Assembly (NCBI GenBank): GCA_963838735.1
Contig: CAWISG010000008.1
Span: forward strand, 95,073 to 159,072
DNA from: Parerythrobacter_A sp963838735
Lineage (GTDB): Bacteria > Pseudomonadota > Alphaproteobacteria > Sphingomonadales > Sphingomonadaceae
DNA: 64,000 nt
Reading direction: 5' to 3'
Part shown: positions 52,739 to 62,007 of the stretch, in pieces
How positions within the stretch are numbered: the first letter of the stretch is position 1
Layout of the letters: every line of letters begins with the position of its first letter
Made by a program: the position numbers and the translations under genes
Notes under the pieces: model-generated
Told to the model about the DNA's origin: nothing
The model's input: the letters and a program-made list of their open reading frames with translations, nothing else
Database searches by the model: none

Positions 52739-53803
52739 ATGCTCCAACCGCAACCCGCTTCGCTGTCCATCCACCCTGCGCAGCCATGCCCGCTCGCGCC
52801 TGTCGCGTCCGCCATCGGCAATACGCCGGCCCTGTACCTCCGGGTGCGATATGACGGCGAGCCACTCGAAATTCTCGCCAAGATGGAAATGTACAACCTG
52901 TCGGGCAGCATCAAGGATCGCATGGCGCTGAGCATCCTGCGCGAAGCCTATCGTTCCGGCGCGCTGGCGCCGGGGCAGCCTATCGCGGAGGCGACCAGCG
53001 GCAACGCGGGCATCGCGATGGCGGCGCTGGGCAGTGCGCTGGGCCATCCCGTCACGATCTTCATGCCCGACTGGATGAGCGTGGAACGCCGCCGCCTGAT
53101 CGAAAGCTACGGCGCGACGGTCCGCCCCGTTTCGCGCGAGGAAGACGGCTTTCTCGGCGCGATCGCGATGGCGGAGGAATGTGGCGAAACGAAGGGCTGG
53201 TTCCTGCCGCGCCAGTTCTGCAACCAAGCCAACTGCGCGGTGCATTGCGACAACACGATCGCGGAACTGGCTGCGCAAGCCGACGGGTTTGGCGGGGCGG
53301 CGCTATCGGGCTTTGTCGCGGGCGTGGGCACCGGCGGCACGGTGATGGGCGCGGCGCAGTATTTCGCGCAAGCGGCCATGGTAGTTCCGGTTCACCCGAT
53401 GGAACCCGCATCCTCGCCGACGCTATCGACCGGACACAAGGTCGGGCAGCACCGGATGCAGGGCATCTCGGACGAATTCGTGCCAGATATCGTAAAGCTG
53501 GAAGATCTGGCGAGCATCGTGCAGGTCGATGACGGCGACGCGATCCTGATGGCGCAGCGCATCGCGCGCGAACTGGGCATCGGCGTCGGAATATCGAGCG
53601 GGGGCAACATTCTTGCGGCGGTGAAGGTCGGCATGGCGCAGCGCGCGGCCGATCCTGACGCGATGCCGCTAATCGGCACCATCCTGTGCGACAATGCTAT
53701 GAAGTATCTATCGACAGCACTGTTCGAAACCGAACCGGTCGAACCGCGCTATCTCGCGCCGCAGATCGAATTGTCGACCGCGACCGTCATCGCCGCCCGA
53801 TAG
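52739..53803 (+). CDS. Cysteine synthase/cystathionine beta-synthase family PLP enzyme
   Basis: A 354-residue PLP-dependent beta-replacement or elimination enzyme. The PLP Lys59 lies in LSGSIKDRMAL, the PLP-ring Asn/Ser region in EATSGNAGIAMA, and the phosphate-binding loop in GVGTGGTVMGAA. A late block GISSGGNILAAVKVG is also normal. The family makes cysteine or cystathionine or degrades cysteine. The divergent Lrp-type gene suggests that amino-acid-responsive regulation, as for cysteine detoxification genes, is possible. No ribosome site precedes the ATG at 52739, in keeping with a leaderless start; the upstream -10 lies very close. Confidence 0.9.
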   Translation: MLQPQPASLSIHPAQPCPLAPVASAIGNTPALYLRVRYDGEPLEILAKMEMYNLSGSIKDRMALSILREAYRSGALAPGQPIAEATSGNAGIAMAALGSALGHPVTIFMPDWMSVERRRLIESYGATVRPVSREEDGFLGAIAMAEECGETKGWFLPRQFCNQANCAVHCDNTIAELAAQADGFGGAALSGFVAGVGTGGTVMGAAQYFAQAAMVVPVHPMEPASSPTLSTGHKVGQHRMQGISDEFVPDIVKLEDLASIVQVDDGDAILMAQRIARELGIGVGISSGGNILAAVKVGMAQRAADPDAMPLIGTILCDNAMKYLSTALFETEPVEPRYLAPQIELSTATVIAAR

Positions 53804-53812
53804 ACGCGCGGT

Positions 53813-54874
53813 TCAACCGAGGATGCTTCGGTAAAGCTGTATATATTTGTCGGCCATCGTTTCCACGGCGAACCGTTCTACAACGCGGCTGCGGATCAGC
53901 GAACGATCCAGGCTTCCCGCACGCTCCACCGCGCGCACGGCCTCGCGGTGGTTTCGCACCAGAAAACCCGTCACTCCGTCTTCGATCAGTTCGGGCATGG
54001 AACCGCGTGCATTGGCGATCACGGGCGTACCGCAAGCCATCGCCTCGACTACCGACAGCCCGAACGGTTCGTCGAACGCGATGAGATGCAGCAGCGCACG
54101 CGCTTGCCCCAAGGCTCGCAGCCGTGCGTCGCCGCCGACCGGGCCGTGGAACGCGATGTCCGGCGGCGACAGGCCGGGTGCGACGTGATTGTCGTGATAG
54201 GCCTGATCCTGCACGATGCCGTAAAGGTGCAGACCTCGTCCGGAGTCGCGCGCCACCGCGATCGCCGCCGCCGCTCCCTTGTCGGGGTGGATGCGACCGA
54301 AGAACAGCAGGCGTTCCGCCCCCTCGGCATCGAACGGGAAGCTCGATACATCGATCCCATGGTGGATCGTCGCGGCGTAGCGCAGGGCGGGATGGCGATC
54401 GGCGTCGCTGATAGCGACATACTGCACGATGTCATCGAACGGTTCGTACATCGGCAGAATTGCGTCGGACGACAGCCCGTGGATGGTGGTGACGACCGGC
54501 GTATCGACAAGTCGTGCAAAGGCATGGGCGGGAAAATCGGCCTGGTTGTGAATGATGTCGAACGCGGAGCCTTGCGCAAAGCAATGCGCCAGATGCCGGA
54601 ACTCCCAAACCTTCGCATCGATGGCCGGATTGTCGTTATAGGGTGCAGGCACAACGGCTTGCAAACGGGCTTTCGTAACGCTGTCCATCGTTGCGAACAA
54701 CGTCACGTCCACGCCGCGCTCAACCAGTGCTTCGGTCAGCAGGCTGGTGACCAGTTCCCAGGGGCCGTAGGCGCGGGGCGGCGTGCGCCAGGCGATCGGT
54801 GCCAGCATTGCGATGCGTATCGGCTCATCCCCCGCCGGTTTCGCCGCCGCGCACTGCGTTGCGCGCGATAGCAT
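53813..54874 (-). CDS. Glycosyltransferase family 4 protein
   Basis: A 353-residue GT-B-fold glycosyltransferase. The N-terminal half has the acceptor region (MLAPIAWRTPPRAYGPWELV) and the C-terminal half the donor site, with LLFFGRIHPDKGAAAAI and the FDEPFGLSVVEAMACGTPVI block holding the EX7E motif. It transfers a sugar from an activated nucleotide. It is divergent from a second glycosyltransferase gene, with 87 bases between the starts, and ends 9 bases from the cysteine-synthase-like gene on the opposite strand. It probably makes an extracellular or stress-related glycan with the neighbours. Confidence 0.93.
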   Translation of the reverse strand: MLSRATQCAAAKPAGDEPIRIAMLAPIAWRTPPRAYGPWELVTSLLTEALVERGVDVTLFATMDSVTKARLQAVVPAPYNDNPAIDAKVWEFRHLAHCFAQGSAFDIIHNQADFPAHAFARLVDTPVVTTIHGLSSDAILPMYEPFDDIVQYVAISDADRHPALRYAATIHHGIDVSSFPFDAEGAERLLFFGRIHPDKGAAAAIAVARDSGRGLHLYGIVQDQAYHDNHVAPGLSPPDIAFHGPVGGDARLRALGQARALLHLIAFDEPFGLSVVEAMACGTPVIANARGSMPELIEDGVTGFLVRNHREAVRAVERAGSLDRSLIRSRVVERFAVETMADKYIQLYRSILG

Positions 54875-54923
54875 ACATTAAACGTGCAACGATCGCGGTT
54901 CCGGTGCGTTGCATACATCTAAC
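54871..54923. repeat. Direct and inverted repeats in the glycosyltransferase divergent promoter
   Basis: GCATACATTAAAC at 54871 and GCATACATCTAAC at 54911 are two near-identical copies 40 bases apart, and GTGCAACG (54884) faces CGTTGCAT (54907), forming an inverted repeat. This sits between two divergent glycosyltransferase start codons and looks like a shared regulator binding region. No regulator gene for it is present nearby. Confidence 0.5.
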
Positions 54924-54961
54924 CTCTACCAACGAACACATTCCAAGAAGGGTCCGACTTG

Positions 54962-56281
54962 ATGGGGCTGAATTTTCCCGTGCCACACCCCGAACTGCGC
55001 AACCCGGCATCAAAGCAGCCGCTACGCCCCGTGCGCAACCCCCCCGCGCGAGGCGATCTGTTCTTCGCCAACTCGCCGAACCTGTCCAGCGAGGCCAGCG
55101 CGCCGCATATCGCATTGCTTGGCAATTTCGTGCCGCAACTGTGTGGATTGGCGACCTTTACGGCCGATACGCGCAAGGCACTGGTGGCACATGCCAGCAA
55201 GCCGGTGGTCGACACCTACGTTTTGCATGATGACGAGGGTCTGGCCTATCCAGAGGACATTACGCGGCTCATCAAGCGGGACCGGCGCGACGAATATAGC
55301 CGCACGGCGCGGGCGATCATGCACAGCGACGCCGACCTGCTGCTGGTAGAACACGAATTCGGCATTTTTGGTGGCGAGGACGGGTGTTATGTTCTTGATT
55401 TGATCGAAGCTGTGGACATTCCCGTTGTAGTGACCCTGCACACCGTACTGGACACGCCCAGCCGGCACCAGGATGCCGTCATGCGGCGGCTGATCGCGTG
55501 TAGCGATACTTTGATCGTCATGGCGGAGTATGGCCGCGCCGTCCTGCGCCGCCGATACGGGGTGGCAGACGACCGTATCGCGGTTATCTCGCACGGCATT
55601 CCCGATTTTGCCTACACCCTGCCCGAAGACGCGAAGGCGCAGTTCGGACTGGAAGGGCGCAAGACCGTACTCACTTTCGGCCTGCTGTCGCACGACAAGG
55701 GAATAGACCGGATGATAGAGGCAATGCCGTCGATCGTCGCAGCGGATCGCAATATCATCTATATAATACTCGGCGCGACGCATCCCAACCTCGTGGCCAG
55801 CGAAGGGGAAGCGTTGCGGCAGCGGCTGCAGGCACGCGTTGCCGAACTGGGTATCGCCAATAACATCCGCTGGGTGGACGCGTTCGTCGAGATGGACGAA
55901 TTGGTGCAATACCTGAAAGCTGCCGACGTCTACGTCACCCCGTATCTGAACCCGATGCAGATCACATCGGGAACGTTGTCCTACGCAGTCGGCATGGGCA
56001 AGCCGGTGGTCTCCACGCCTTACATTCATGCTTCGGAATTGCTTGTATGCGGAAACGGCGTGCTCGTGCCGTTCCGCGACAGCGACGCATTGGCCCGCGA
56101 AGTAGGCGGGTTGTTGCAGGACGATGGCAGGCGCGAAAGAATGGCGCGAACCGCCTATCGTCGCGGTCGCAAGATGACCTGGAGCGAACATGCGCAGGCG
56201 CTTCTCGACAGGTTCGCGATGCTGACCGGGCACGCAAACGCAACGCCGGTCGAACCGCTGGTGGCGGCCTCTGCTGCGTAG
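54962..56281 (+). CDS. Glycosyltransferase family 4 protein
   Basis: A 439-residue GT-B glycosyltransferase. The first domain begins HIALLGNFVPQLCGLATFTA after an N-terminal tail; the second has KTVLTFGLLSHDKGIDRMIE and LNPMQITSGTLSYAVGMGKP. A TTG at 54959 stands directly before the ATG at 54962; I prefer the ATG, with AGAAGGG at about 10 bases. It heads a plus transcript with a six-hairpin protein and a GH130 enzyme. That combination suggests synthesis and turnover of a mannose-containing glycan, by analogy with GH130 families. Substrate specificity is not visible. Confidence 0.93.
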   Translation: MGLNFPVPHPELRNPASKQPLRPVRNPPARGDLFFANSPNLSSEASAPHIALLGNFVPQLCGLATFTADTRKALVAHASKPVVDTYVLHDDEGLAYPEDITRLIKRDRRDEYSRTARAIMHSDADLLLVEHEFGIFGGEDGCYVLDLIEAVDIPVVVTLHTVLDTPSRHQDAVMRRLIACSDTLIVMAEYGRAVLRRRYGVADDRIAVISHGIPDFAYTLPEDAKAQFGLEGRKTVLTFGLLSHDKGIDRMIEAMPSIVAADRNIIYIILGATHPNLVASEGEALRQRLQARVAELGIANNIRWVDAFVEMDELVQYLKAADVYVTPYLNPMQITSGTLSYAVGMGKPVVSTPYIHASELLVCGNGVLVPFRDSDALAREVGGLLQDDGRRERMARTAYRRGRKMTWSEHAQALLDRFAMLTGHANATPVEPLVAASAA

Positions 56282-56300
56282 CGTTGCGGGTGGTTCGAAA

Positions 56301-57338
56301 GTGTCCGATCCTGCGGATGCGCTGCGCAGGCTGACCGACGACACGGGAATGCTCCAGCATTCACGGTTCGGTGTGCCCGACCGCGCGCACGGCTATTGCA
56401 TAGACGACAATGCGCGCGCGCTGATGCTGATGGCGATCGCCACCGACTTGCCTGGCCCGCTTCGCTCGCGGTGGGCGCATGTCTATGCCGCCTTCGTGCA
56501 GGATGCGTGGAACGAGGAGACCCGCCGGTTTCGTAACTTTATGGCGTTCGACCGCAGCTGGCTCGAACGCGTAGGATCATCCGACAGCAACGGTCGCACC
56601 CTTTGGGCACTTGCCGTGACGCAGAGGCAATGTCCTGACGTCGGGTTGGCCGAGTGGGCGGCGACGCTGTTCGACGAAACGATAGGCTGCGTCGCACCCG
56701 TGCAATCGCCCCGCACGGCGGCGTTTGTCGTCCTGGCGCTGCTGGAGGTTTTGCCTTGTCGCACCGACGGGGATCATCTGCACTTCCTGCTGCGCCAGAA
56801 TGCTAAGCTGCTCCTTGATCTGTTCGAACGCCAGTCCGCCGCCGATTGGCCGTGGTTCGAACCCTACCTGTCCTACGACAACTATCGGCTGAGCGAAGCG
56901 ATGCTACGGGCGGGGAGGGCGCTTGAAAGCGACGCAATGATTGATACCGGCCGCGCGAGCCTTGTCTGGCTGGTGGATCGGCAGACGAGTTTAGACGGTG
57001 TGTTCCGCCCGGTCGGCACTGCGGAATTCGGCGTCGTCCACAGCGAACCGCGCCGCTACGATCAGCAACCGCTGGAAGCGTGGGCTGCCATCGACGCCGC
57101 GATCGCGGCTGAACGGATCGTACCCGGCGCGCGGTGGGTCGAGCATGGCGAAGCCGCCTTTGCCTGGTTCGAAGGTCGCAACGATGCGAGCGAACGCGTG
57201 GCCGATGCCGATACGGGCGAATGCTTCGACGGCGTAACTGCGACAGGGGTCAATCGCAATCGCGGTGCCGAAAGCGTCCTCGCTTGGCACTTCGCACAAC
57301 GGAGGATAAGCACCCTGCGAACGCTTGACGTTTGTTAA
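56301..57338 (+). CDS. Six-hairpin (alpha/alpha6) glycosidase-like protein
   Basis: A 345-residue protein rich in hairpins of helices, with a likely acidic centre in GYCIDDNARALMLMA near the start and repeated aromatic stretches (WPWFEPYLSYDNYRLSEAML). This plan matches the (alpha/alpha)6 fold found fused to or encoded beside GT4 enzymes in several bacteria. It probably trims or binds an oligosaccharide. The start is a GTG (GTG-TCC-GAT), 19 bases after the preceding stop, with a weak purine stretch upstream, so the start is not fully secure. No signal peptide, so it acts in the cytoplasm. Confidence 0.75.
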   Translation: MSDPADALRRLTDDTGMLQHSRFGVPDRAHGYCIDDNARALMLMAIATDLPGPLRSRWAHVYAAFVQDAWNEETRRFRNFMAFDRSWLERVGSSDSNGRTLWALAVTQRQCPDVGLAEWAATLFDETIGCVAPVQSPRTAAFVVLALLEVLPCRTDGDHLHFLLRQNAKLLLDLFERQSAADWPWFEPYLSYDNYRLSEAMLRAGRALESDAMIDTGRASLVWLVDRQTSLDGVFRPVGTAEFGVVHSEPRRYDQQPLEAWAAIDAAIAAERIVPGARWVEHGEAAFAWFEGRNDASERVADADTGECFDGVTATGVNRNRGAESVLAWHFAQRRISTLRTLDVC

Positions 57339-57379
57339 TGGGGTTGGCGTGAGCCATTTGTGCGTTCGAGGGGTGCAAG

Positions 57380-58666
57380 ATGACAATAGACGTTCAGGAG
57401 ACGGACATCCTGCTTCAGGCGGATGCATCCAGGGTTCTGGTGCGCCCGTTCGACCTGGCGTGGGATCCGACGGGCAAGGAACGCAGCCGTGCGGAGCGCC
57501 TGATCACGCATGTACTCGCGTTGCGCAAGGATATCGTTTCGGGCGAACTGACGCGCGTCTATCGCGATTTCTCCAGCCGGCATGACAAGGTGCGTGATAT
57601 CTTCGTGCGCCGTGCGAACGAGGTGATCGCACGAGCGGGTCTGTCGGCAAAGGCACTAGACAGTCCGATGCGCGAGCTGCTGGGTTCGTTCTTCTGCCAA
57701 GAATACAGCTACGCTTCGGCGGCCGTCACCAATCCCAGCGTTACCCTGCATCCCGACCAGGGCAAGCTTGCGCGCGGCGAACAACGCATTGCCATTGCCA
57801 TGCGAACGGTCGGCGAAGGGCACATTAGCTCGATCACGTTCCGCGAAGGCGTGGTGACCGACTGCGGCACATTGAGGCTCGAACCCGACCCGCCTTTGTC
57901 AACGGCAGCCAATTTTACCAGCGGTGCGCACGATAGACCGGAGGAGGGCATCCGCGTGGAGCGGGCAGAAGGCTGCTCGTTGTCGGAGACGGTCATCTTC
58001 CCGATGACCGTGGCGCAGGCCGGGGGTCTGGAGGACTTGCGCATCACGCGGTTGACGACGGAAGACGGTACGTGGCGCTGGATGGGCACCTACACCGCCT
58101 ATAGCGGCGTCGATATCCAGTCGGAAATGATGATGACCGACGATTTCGAACGGTTCGACATGATCCCGATGCGTGGCGAGGCGGCGCGCAACAAGGGCAT
58201 GGCGCTGTTCCCCCGGAAGATCGACGGACGCTATGCGATGATCGCGCGGCAAGACGGGGAGAACCTGTATTACATCACCAGCGACGATCCGCTGGAATGG
58301 TCGCACGGGGTTCGCATTTTGGAACCCAAACACCCTTGGGAACTCATCCAGATCGGTAATTGCGGCCCGCCGATAGAGCTGGACGAAGGCTGGCTGGTGA
58401 TGACGCACGGCGTGGGAGCCATGCGCCGCTATTCGATCGGCGCGGCCCTGCTGGACAAGGACGACCCGTCCCGCGTGCTGGGCCGCACTGCGCAGCCGGT
58501 CCTGTCGGCTGCCGAGGAGCAGCGGGATGGCTATGTGCCCAATGTGGTCTACAGCTGCGGCGCGATGCGCTGCGGCGCGAAGCTGTTCCTGCCCTATGGC
58601 ATCGCCGACAGTTCGGTGGGTTTCGCGTTTGTCGAATTGAAAGACGTGCTGGACCGGCTGCAATAG
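57380..58666 (+). CDS. GH130 family mannoside phosphorylase or hydrolase
   Basis: A 428-residue GH130 enzyme. Typical blocks are NPSVTLHPDQ, GEGHISSITFREG, WRWMGTYTAYSG and TSDDPLEWSHGVRILEPKHP, which form the five-bladed propeller. The family acts on beta-mannosides, usually by phosphorolysis with inversion. A catalytic Asp is expected near the GEGHISS motif and could be the acidic residue in VTDCGTL, but I cannot place it with certainty. It is preceded by GAGGGG before the ATG. With the adjacent glycosyltransferase it could make and break a beta-mannan-like sugar reserve or surface glycan. Confidence 0.9.
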   Translation: MTIDVQETDILLQADASRVLVRPFDLAWDPTGKERSRAERLITHVLALRKDIVSGELTRVYRDFSSRHDKVRDIFVRRANEVIARAGLSAKALDSPMRELLGSFFCQEYSYASAAVTNPSVTLHPDQGKLARGEQRIAIAMRTVGEGHISSITFREGVVTDCGTLRLEPDPPLSTAANFTSGAHDRPEEGIRVERAEGCSLSETVIFPMTVAQAGGLEDLRITRLTTEDGTWRWMGTYTAYSGVDIQSEMMMTDDFERFDMIPMRGEAARNKGMALFPRKIDGRYAMIARQDGENLYYITSDDPLEWSHGVRILEPKHPWELIQIGNCGPPIELDEGWLVMTHGVGAMRRYSIGAALLDKDDPSRVLGRTAQPVLSAAEEQRDGYVPNVVYSCGAMRCGAKLFLPYGIADSSVGFAFVELKDVLDRLQ

Positions 58667-58692
58667 CGCGCAGTTGACATATGTTCCCCACC

Positions 58693-58717
58693 GGAACCGC
58701 CGCCCCTCCCGATCGAT
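58693..58717 (+). promoter_or_regulatory. Weak candidate extracytoplasmic-sigma (EcfG-like) promoter
   Basis: GGAAC at 58693-58697 is followed after 16 bases by CGAT at 58714-58717. The alphaproteobacterial general-stress promoter is GGAAC-N16/17-CGTT, so there is one mismatch in the -10 box. The downstream gene is of stress type and starts at 58768, at a sensible distance. This is a pattern match only. Confidence 0.35.
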
Positions 58718-58767
58718 GCAGTCATTGCACATAGGGTGCACGGGGGAAACAAAGCGATGGGCGCTTC

Positions 58768-59376
58768 GTGAACATTCAGACCATCGCCGAATGGGTCGCG
58801 CCTGCCGCGACCATGATCGCGGCTGTGATGACGGCTGCCAATCTTGGCACGAAGATCACCGGTTGGGGTTTCGTGGTCTTTACCTTCGGCGCGACAGCCT
58901 GGACGGCGATCGGCTTTATCACGGGGCAGCAGGGCCTGATGTTGACGAACGGCTTTCTGTTCTTCGTCAACCTGGTCGGCGTCTATCGCTGGCTCGGCAG
59001 GCAGGCGCGTTTCGAGGAAGGCAGCAAGGCCGCATCCCGCAAGAGTGCGAAGGACGATACGCCGCGCCTGTTCGCCGCGGGTACAACGCTGGGCGCGGAG
59101 GTGGCCGGTGCAGAAGATGAGAAACTGGGTAGCGTCGTCGATGTTATGCTGGAAGCGGACAGCGGCCGTATCAGCTACGTGGTCGTGACCGATGGCGGCA
59201 CCGCCGGCGTGGACGAACAGCTTCGCTGTGTTGCCAGGGACGACCTTGTCTTCTGCGATGGACGTGTAGTCTATGCAGGATCGTCGTCGGACTTCGCGCA
59301 GCTCGCGGTGATTGAGCGCGACAACTGGCCCGCACCCAAGCGCGATACTGGATCGCGGCTGCATGCGCCCGCCTGA
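58768..59376 (+). CDS. PRC-barrel domain protein with N-terminal membrane helices
   Basis: A 202-residue protein. Two hydrophobic segments come first (VAPAATMIAAVMTAANLG, about residues 10-27, and LTNGFLFFVNLVGVYRWLG, about residues 58-76), then a PRC-barrel-like domain from about residue 108 (LGAEVAGAEDEKLGSVVDV, SYVVVTDGG). It starts with GTG (GTG-AAC-ATT). PRC-barrel proteins of this sort are often part of the general stress response in sphingomonads, from general knowledge. A candidate EcfG-like promoter lies upstream. The gene is convergent with the SDR gene, whose stop is 3 bases away. Confidence 0.8.
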   Translation: MNIQTIAEWVAPAATMIAAVMTAANLGTKITGWGFVVFTFGATAWTAIGFITGQQGLMLTNGFLFFVNLVGVYRWLGRQARFEEGSKAASRKSAKDDTPRLFAAGTTLGAEVAGAEDEKLGSVVDVMLEADSGRISYVVVTDGGTAGVDEQLRCVARDDLVFCDGRVVYAGSSSDFAQLAVIERDNWPAPKRDTGSRLHAPA

Positions 59377-59379
59377 ATA

Positions 59380-60168
59380 CTATCGTGGTTTTGCAATCTG
59401 GCGGTGCATCGCCGCCAGCAGCGGTTCCGGCAGCAGTTCGGAGAACACGGACTGCACCTTGTTCATGAAATTGCCACCTACCACGCCCGCTTCGCCCGCC
59501 ATCATGGCGCGATAGCCATCTTGTGCCACGTCGGCGGGATCGTCCTTCAAATCCGTGCGCCCGACGCCCGTATCTTCCATGTCAGCACGTTCGAAAAACG
59601 CGGTGTCGGTCAGGCCGGGCATCAGGCAGGTTACCGTCACGCCGCTGTCCTTCAGCTCGTCGCGCAATGCAAAACCGAAATTGTCGATGAACGCCTTGGA
59701 TGCGTTATACACGATATTGTAGGGTCCGGGAATATCGTCGACGATGGAACCGGTGATCAGGATGCGCCCTTCGCCCGCATCGCGCATCTTGCTGCCGACA
59801 GCATGAACCAACGCGGCTGTTCCGGTCACGTTGACGTCGATGACGGATTTGTGCGCATCGAATGGTTGATCGAGGAATTTGCCGCCGATTCCGATACCGG
59901 CATTGGCCATCAACAGGCTCACTGGGCGCGAACCGATCTTGGCGATCAGTTCATCGACACCGTGCGCCGTGCCGAGATCGCATTCGATACTTTCGACCGT
60001 GACAGTCTCCGACTGCAATCCGTCGCGCACATTGTGAATGGCCGGTTCGTCTGCGGCGACAATCACGTCGTTCCCGTGCTGCGCGGCCAGCTTCGCCAAC
60101 TCCTTGCCGATGCCGGACGATGCGCCGGTTACAACGGCAAGCCGGTTGCGCACTGCGTCACCGCTCAT
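59380..60168 (-). CDS. Short-chain dehydrogenase/reductase
   Basis: A 262-residue SDR. The nucleotide loop TGASSGIGKEL starts near residue 15, and the catalytic residues are Ser in LITGSIVD and Tyr and Lys in YNIVYNASKAF. I chose the ATG at 60168, which overlaps the stop of the alcohol dehydrogenase by 4 bases, over the earlier in-frame ATG at 60198. The operon order is SRPBCC protein, alcohol dehydrogenase, SDR. It probably processes the alcohol or aldehyde handled by the dehydrogenase. Substrate unknown. Confidence 0.92.
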   Translation of the reverse strand: MSGDAVRNRLAVVTGASSGIGKELAKLAAQHGNDVIVAADEPAIHNVRDGLQSETVTVESIECDLGTAHGVDELIAKIGSRPVSLLMANAGIGIGGKFLDQPFDAHKSVIDVNVTGTAALVHAVGSKMRDAGEGRILITGSIVDDIPGPYNIVYNASKAFIDNFGFALRDELKDSGVTVTCLMPGLTDTAFFERADMEDTGVGRTDLKDDPADVAQDGYRAMMAGEAGVVGGNFMNKVQSVFSELLPEPLLAAMHRQIAKPR

Positions 60169-61340
60169 GCCCCCGGCCTTAGCACGACCTTTGTCCATTC
60201 GTTCTGGTTGTTCTTGAACTGGTCGTAGCCGCGCGGTGCTTCCTCCAGCGGGAGCCGGTGACTGATCAGCCAGGTGGTGTCGATCTCGCCTTCCTGGATA
60301 CGCTCCAGCAGGGGCTTCAAATATTTCTGCACGTGAGTCTGGCCGGTGCGCACCGTCAGCCCCTTTTCCATCAGCGCACCTAGCGGGAACTTATCCGTCA
60401 TGCCGCCATACACACCAGGCATAGACAGACGCCCACCCTTGCGAACGGACAGCAATGCCTGCTTCATCGCCGATGCGCGGTCAGCACCCACGCCGATCTT
60501 TTGCTTCGCAACGTCGACGATGTTGTCGATCGCGAACCCGTGCGCTTCCATACCAACCGCATCAATGACCGCATCGGGGCCGATGCCGCCGGTCATTTCC
60601 TTCAGCGCCATGCGGATGTCGGTTTCTTCGAAGTTCAGCGTTTCTGCACCGATCTGTCGCGCCAGTTCCAGTCGTTTTGGATGATGATCGATAGCAATGA
60701 CGCGCGCTGCACCCATGATCTTTGCCGATTGCGCTGCGAACAGGCCCACCGGACCACAGCCCCACACGGCGACTGTATCATCCGGCTCGATCTCTGCGTT
60801 CTCCGCGGCCATCCATCCGGTCGGCAAGATATCGGAAAGAAACAGAACCTGTTCGTCGTCCATGCCATCGGGAATGACGATCGGGCCGACATCGCTGAAC
60901 GGCACGCGCACATACTCGCATTGTCCGCCGGAATAACCGCCCGTCATGTGCGAATAGCCGAAGATACCGCCCATCGCCTTGCCATACAGCTTTTCCGACA
61001 TGTCCTGCTTGTCGGCGGGATTGGAATTGTCGCAGGCGGAGAATTGCTGCTTACCGCAGAAGAAGCACGAACCGCAACTGATCGTAAAGGGCACGACGAC
61101 GCGCTGTCCTTTTTCCAGCGAACTGCCGGGACCGGTCTCCACCACTTCGCCCATGAACTCGTGGCCCAGCACATCACCGGGAAGACATCCGGGGATCACG
61201 CCGTCATAGAGATGCAGATCGCTGCCGCAGATCGCGGTGGAGGTTACCTTGATAATGGCGTCGCGCGGGTTGACGATTTCGGGATCGGGAACGGTATCCA
61301 CGCGCACGTCGTGCGTACCGTGCCAAGTGAGAGCGCGCAT
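60165..61340 (-). CDS. Zinc-dependent alcohol/formaldehyde dehydrogenase-like protein
   Basis: A 391-residue medium-chain dehydrogenase. Catalytic zinc ligands Cys38 (AICGSDLHL), His60 and Glu61 (GHEFMGEVVE), and the four structural Cys at 89, 92, 95 and 103 are all present. The NAD site is VAVWGCGPVGLFAAQSAKIM. The length and the QTHVQKYLKPLLERI block fit the glutathione-independent formaldehyde dehydrogenase branch. It lies between the SRPBCC gene (3-base gap) and the SDR gene (4-base overlap). Detoxifying aldehydes under stress is a reasonable guess. Confidence 0.93.
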   Translation of the reverse strand: MRALTWHGTHDVRVDTVPDPEIVNPRDAIIKVTSTAICGSDLHLYDGVIPGCLPGDVLGHEFMGEVVETGPGSSLEKGQRVVVPFTISCGSCFFCGKQQFSACDNSNPADKQDMSEKLYGKAMGGIFGYSHMTGGYSGGQCEYVRVPFSDVGPIVIPDGMDDEQVLFLSDILPTGWMAAENAEIEPDDTVAVWGCGPVGLFAAQSAKIMGAARVIAIDHHPKRLELARQIGAETLNFEETDIRMALKEMTGGIGPDAVIDAVGMEAHGFAIDNIVDVAKQKIGVGADRASAMKQALLSVRKGGRLSMPGVYGGMTDKFPLGALMEKGLTVRTGQTHVQKYLKPLLERIQEGEIDTTWLISHRLPLEEAPRGYDQFKNNQNEWTKVVLRPGA

Positions 61341-61343
61341 GTC

Positions 61344-61955
61344 CTATTCCTTGTCTTGGTTGGTGCTGTCCGACGTGGCGATCTCGCCCGTTTCGATCAG
61401 CATCTTCAGCCGCTTCAGATCGTGCCGGGCTTGCAATTTAGGATCGAGCCCAGTGAGCCTGCCAAGCATGCCGCCCGTGCTGGTTCGCGCCGGGAGGTAA
61501 TCGTTCGTCAGCGAAACGTAGCTGCCGCGATCGCCGGGTGCCGCTTCGAAGGACAACGTCCCACGCATACCGGGGCTCGCATCGTCTACGCCTTGCCAGC
61601 GTATGATGTCGTCTTCGCGATCGATGGAAAACGTCGTGGCGATGCTATCGGTATCGAAAGGCGTATTCTCGAAAGTCCAGGTCGCCATCGCGTCACCTGC
61701 CCGTTCGACCGAACGGACATTGGACATGAACGAAGCAAGGTTCGCCGGATCCTCGCAGAACGTCATGACGGCATTTACCGGTTTGCCGATCAGAATTGTT
61801 TTTTGATCCTCAAAATCCGCATTGTCCGCCTCGCCATCGCGACCTTGCGTCCTGTCGACGAAGGCGCGCTTCGCAACGAATGCGCTGCCGATGGCTGCGA
61901 CCGCGGCCAGCCCTGCGGCGATGGCGACATTTCGTGTCGTCCTGCGATGTTTCAA
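61344..61955 (-). CDS. SRPBCC (START-like) domain protein with membrane anchor
   Basis: A 203-residue protein. An N-terminal hydrophobic helix (RNVAIAAGLAAVAAIGSAFV, about residues 8-27) is followed by an SRPBCC/polyketide cyclase-like domain that binds hydrophobic ligands (ILIGKPVNAVMTFCEDPANL, FSIDREDDIIRWQGVDD). I chose the TTG at 61953-61955, preceded by AAGGG at a good distance (GAAGGGTTGGCAG). An upstream in-frame TTG at 62006 would add 17 residues and lacks a ribosome site. It heads the operon with the alcohol dehydrogenase and SDR. It may deliver a lipid or a stress effector. Confidence 0.8.
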   Translation of the reverse strand: MKHRRTTRNVAIAAGLAAVAAIGSAFVAKRAFVDRTQGRDGEADNADFEDQKTILIGKPVNAVMTFCEDPANLASFMSNVRSVERAGDAMATWTFENTPFDTDSIATTFSIDREDDIIRWQGVDDASPGMRGTLSFEAAPGDRGSYVSLTNDYLPARTSTGGMLGRLTGLDPKLQARHDLKRLKMLIETGEIATSDSTNQDKE

Positions 61956-62007
61956 CTGCCAACCCTTCTTCAAAAACTGCGGACAGCGAACGCCCGGGTC
62001 GAGCAAA

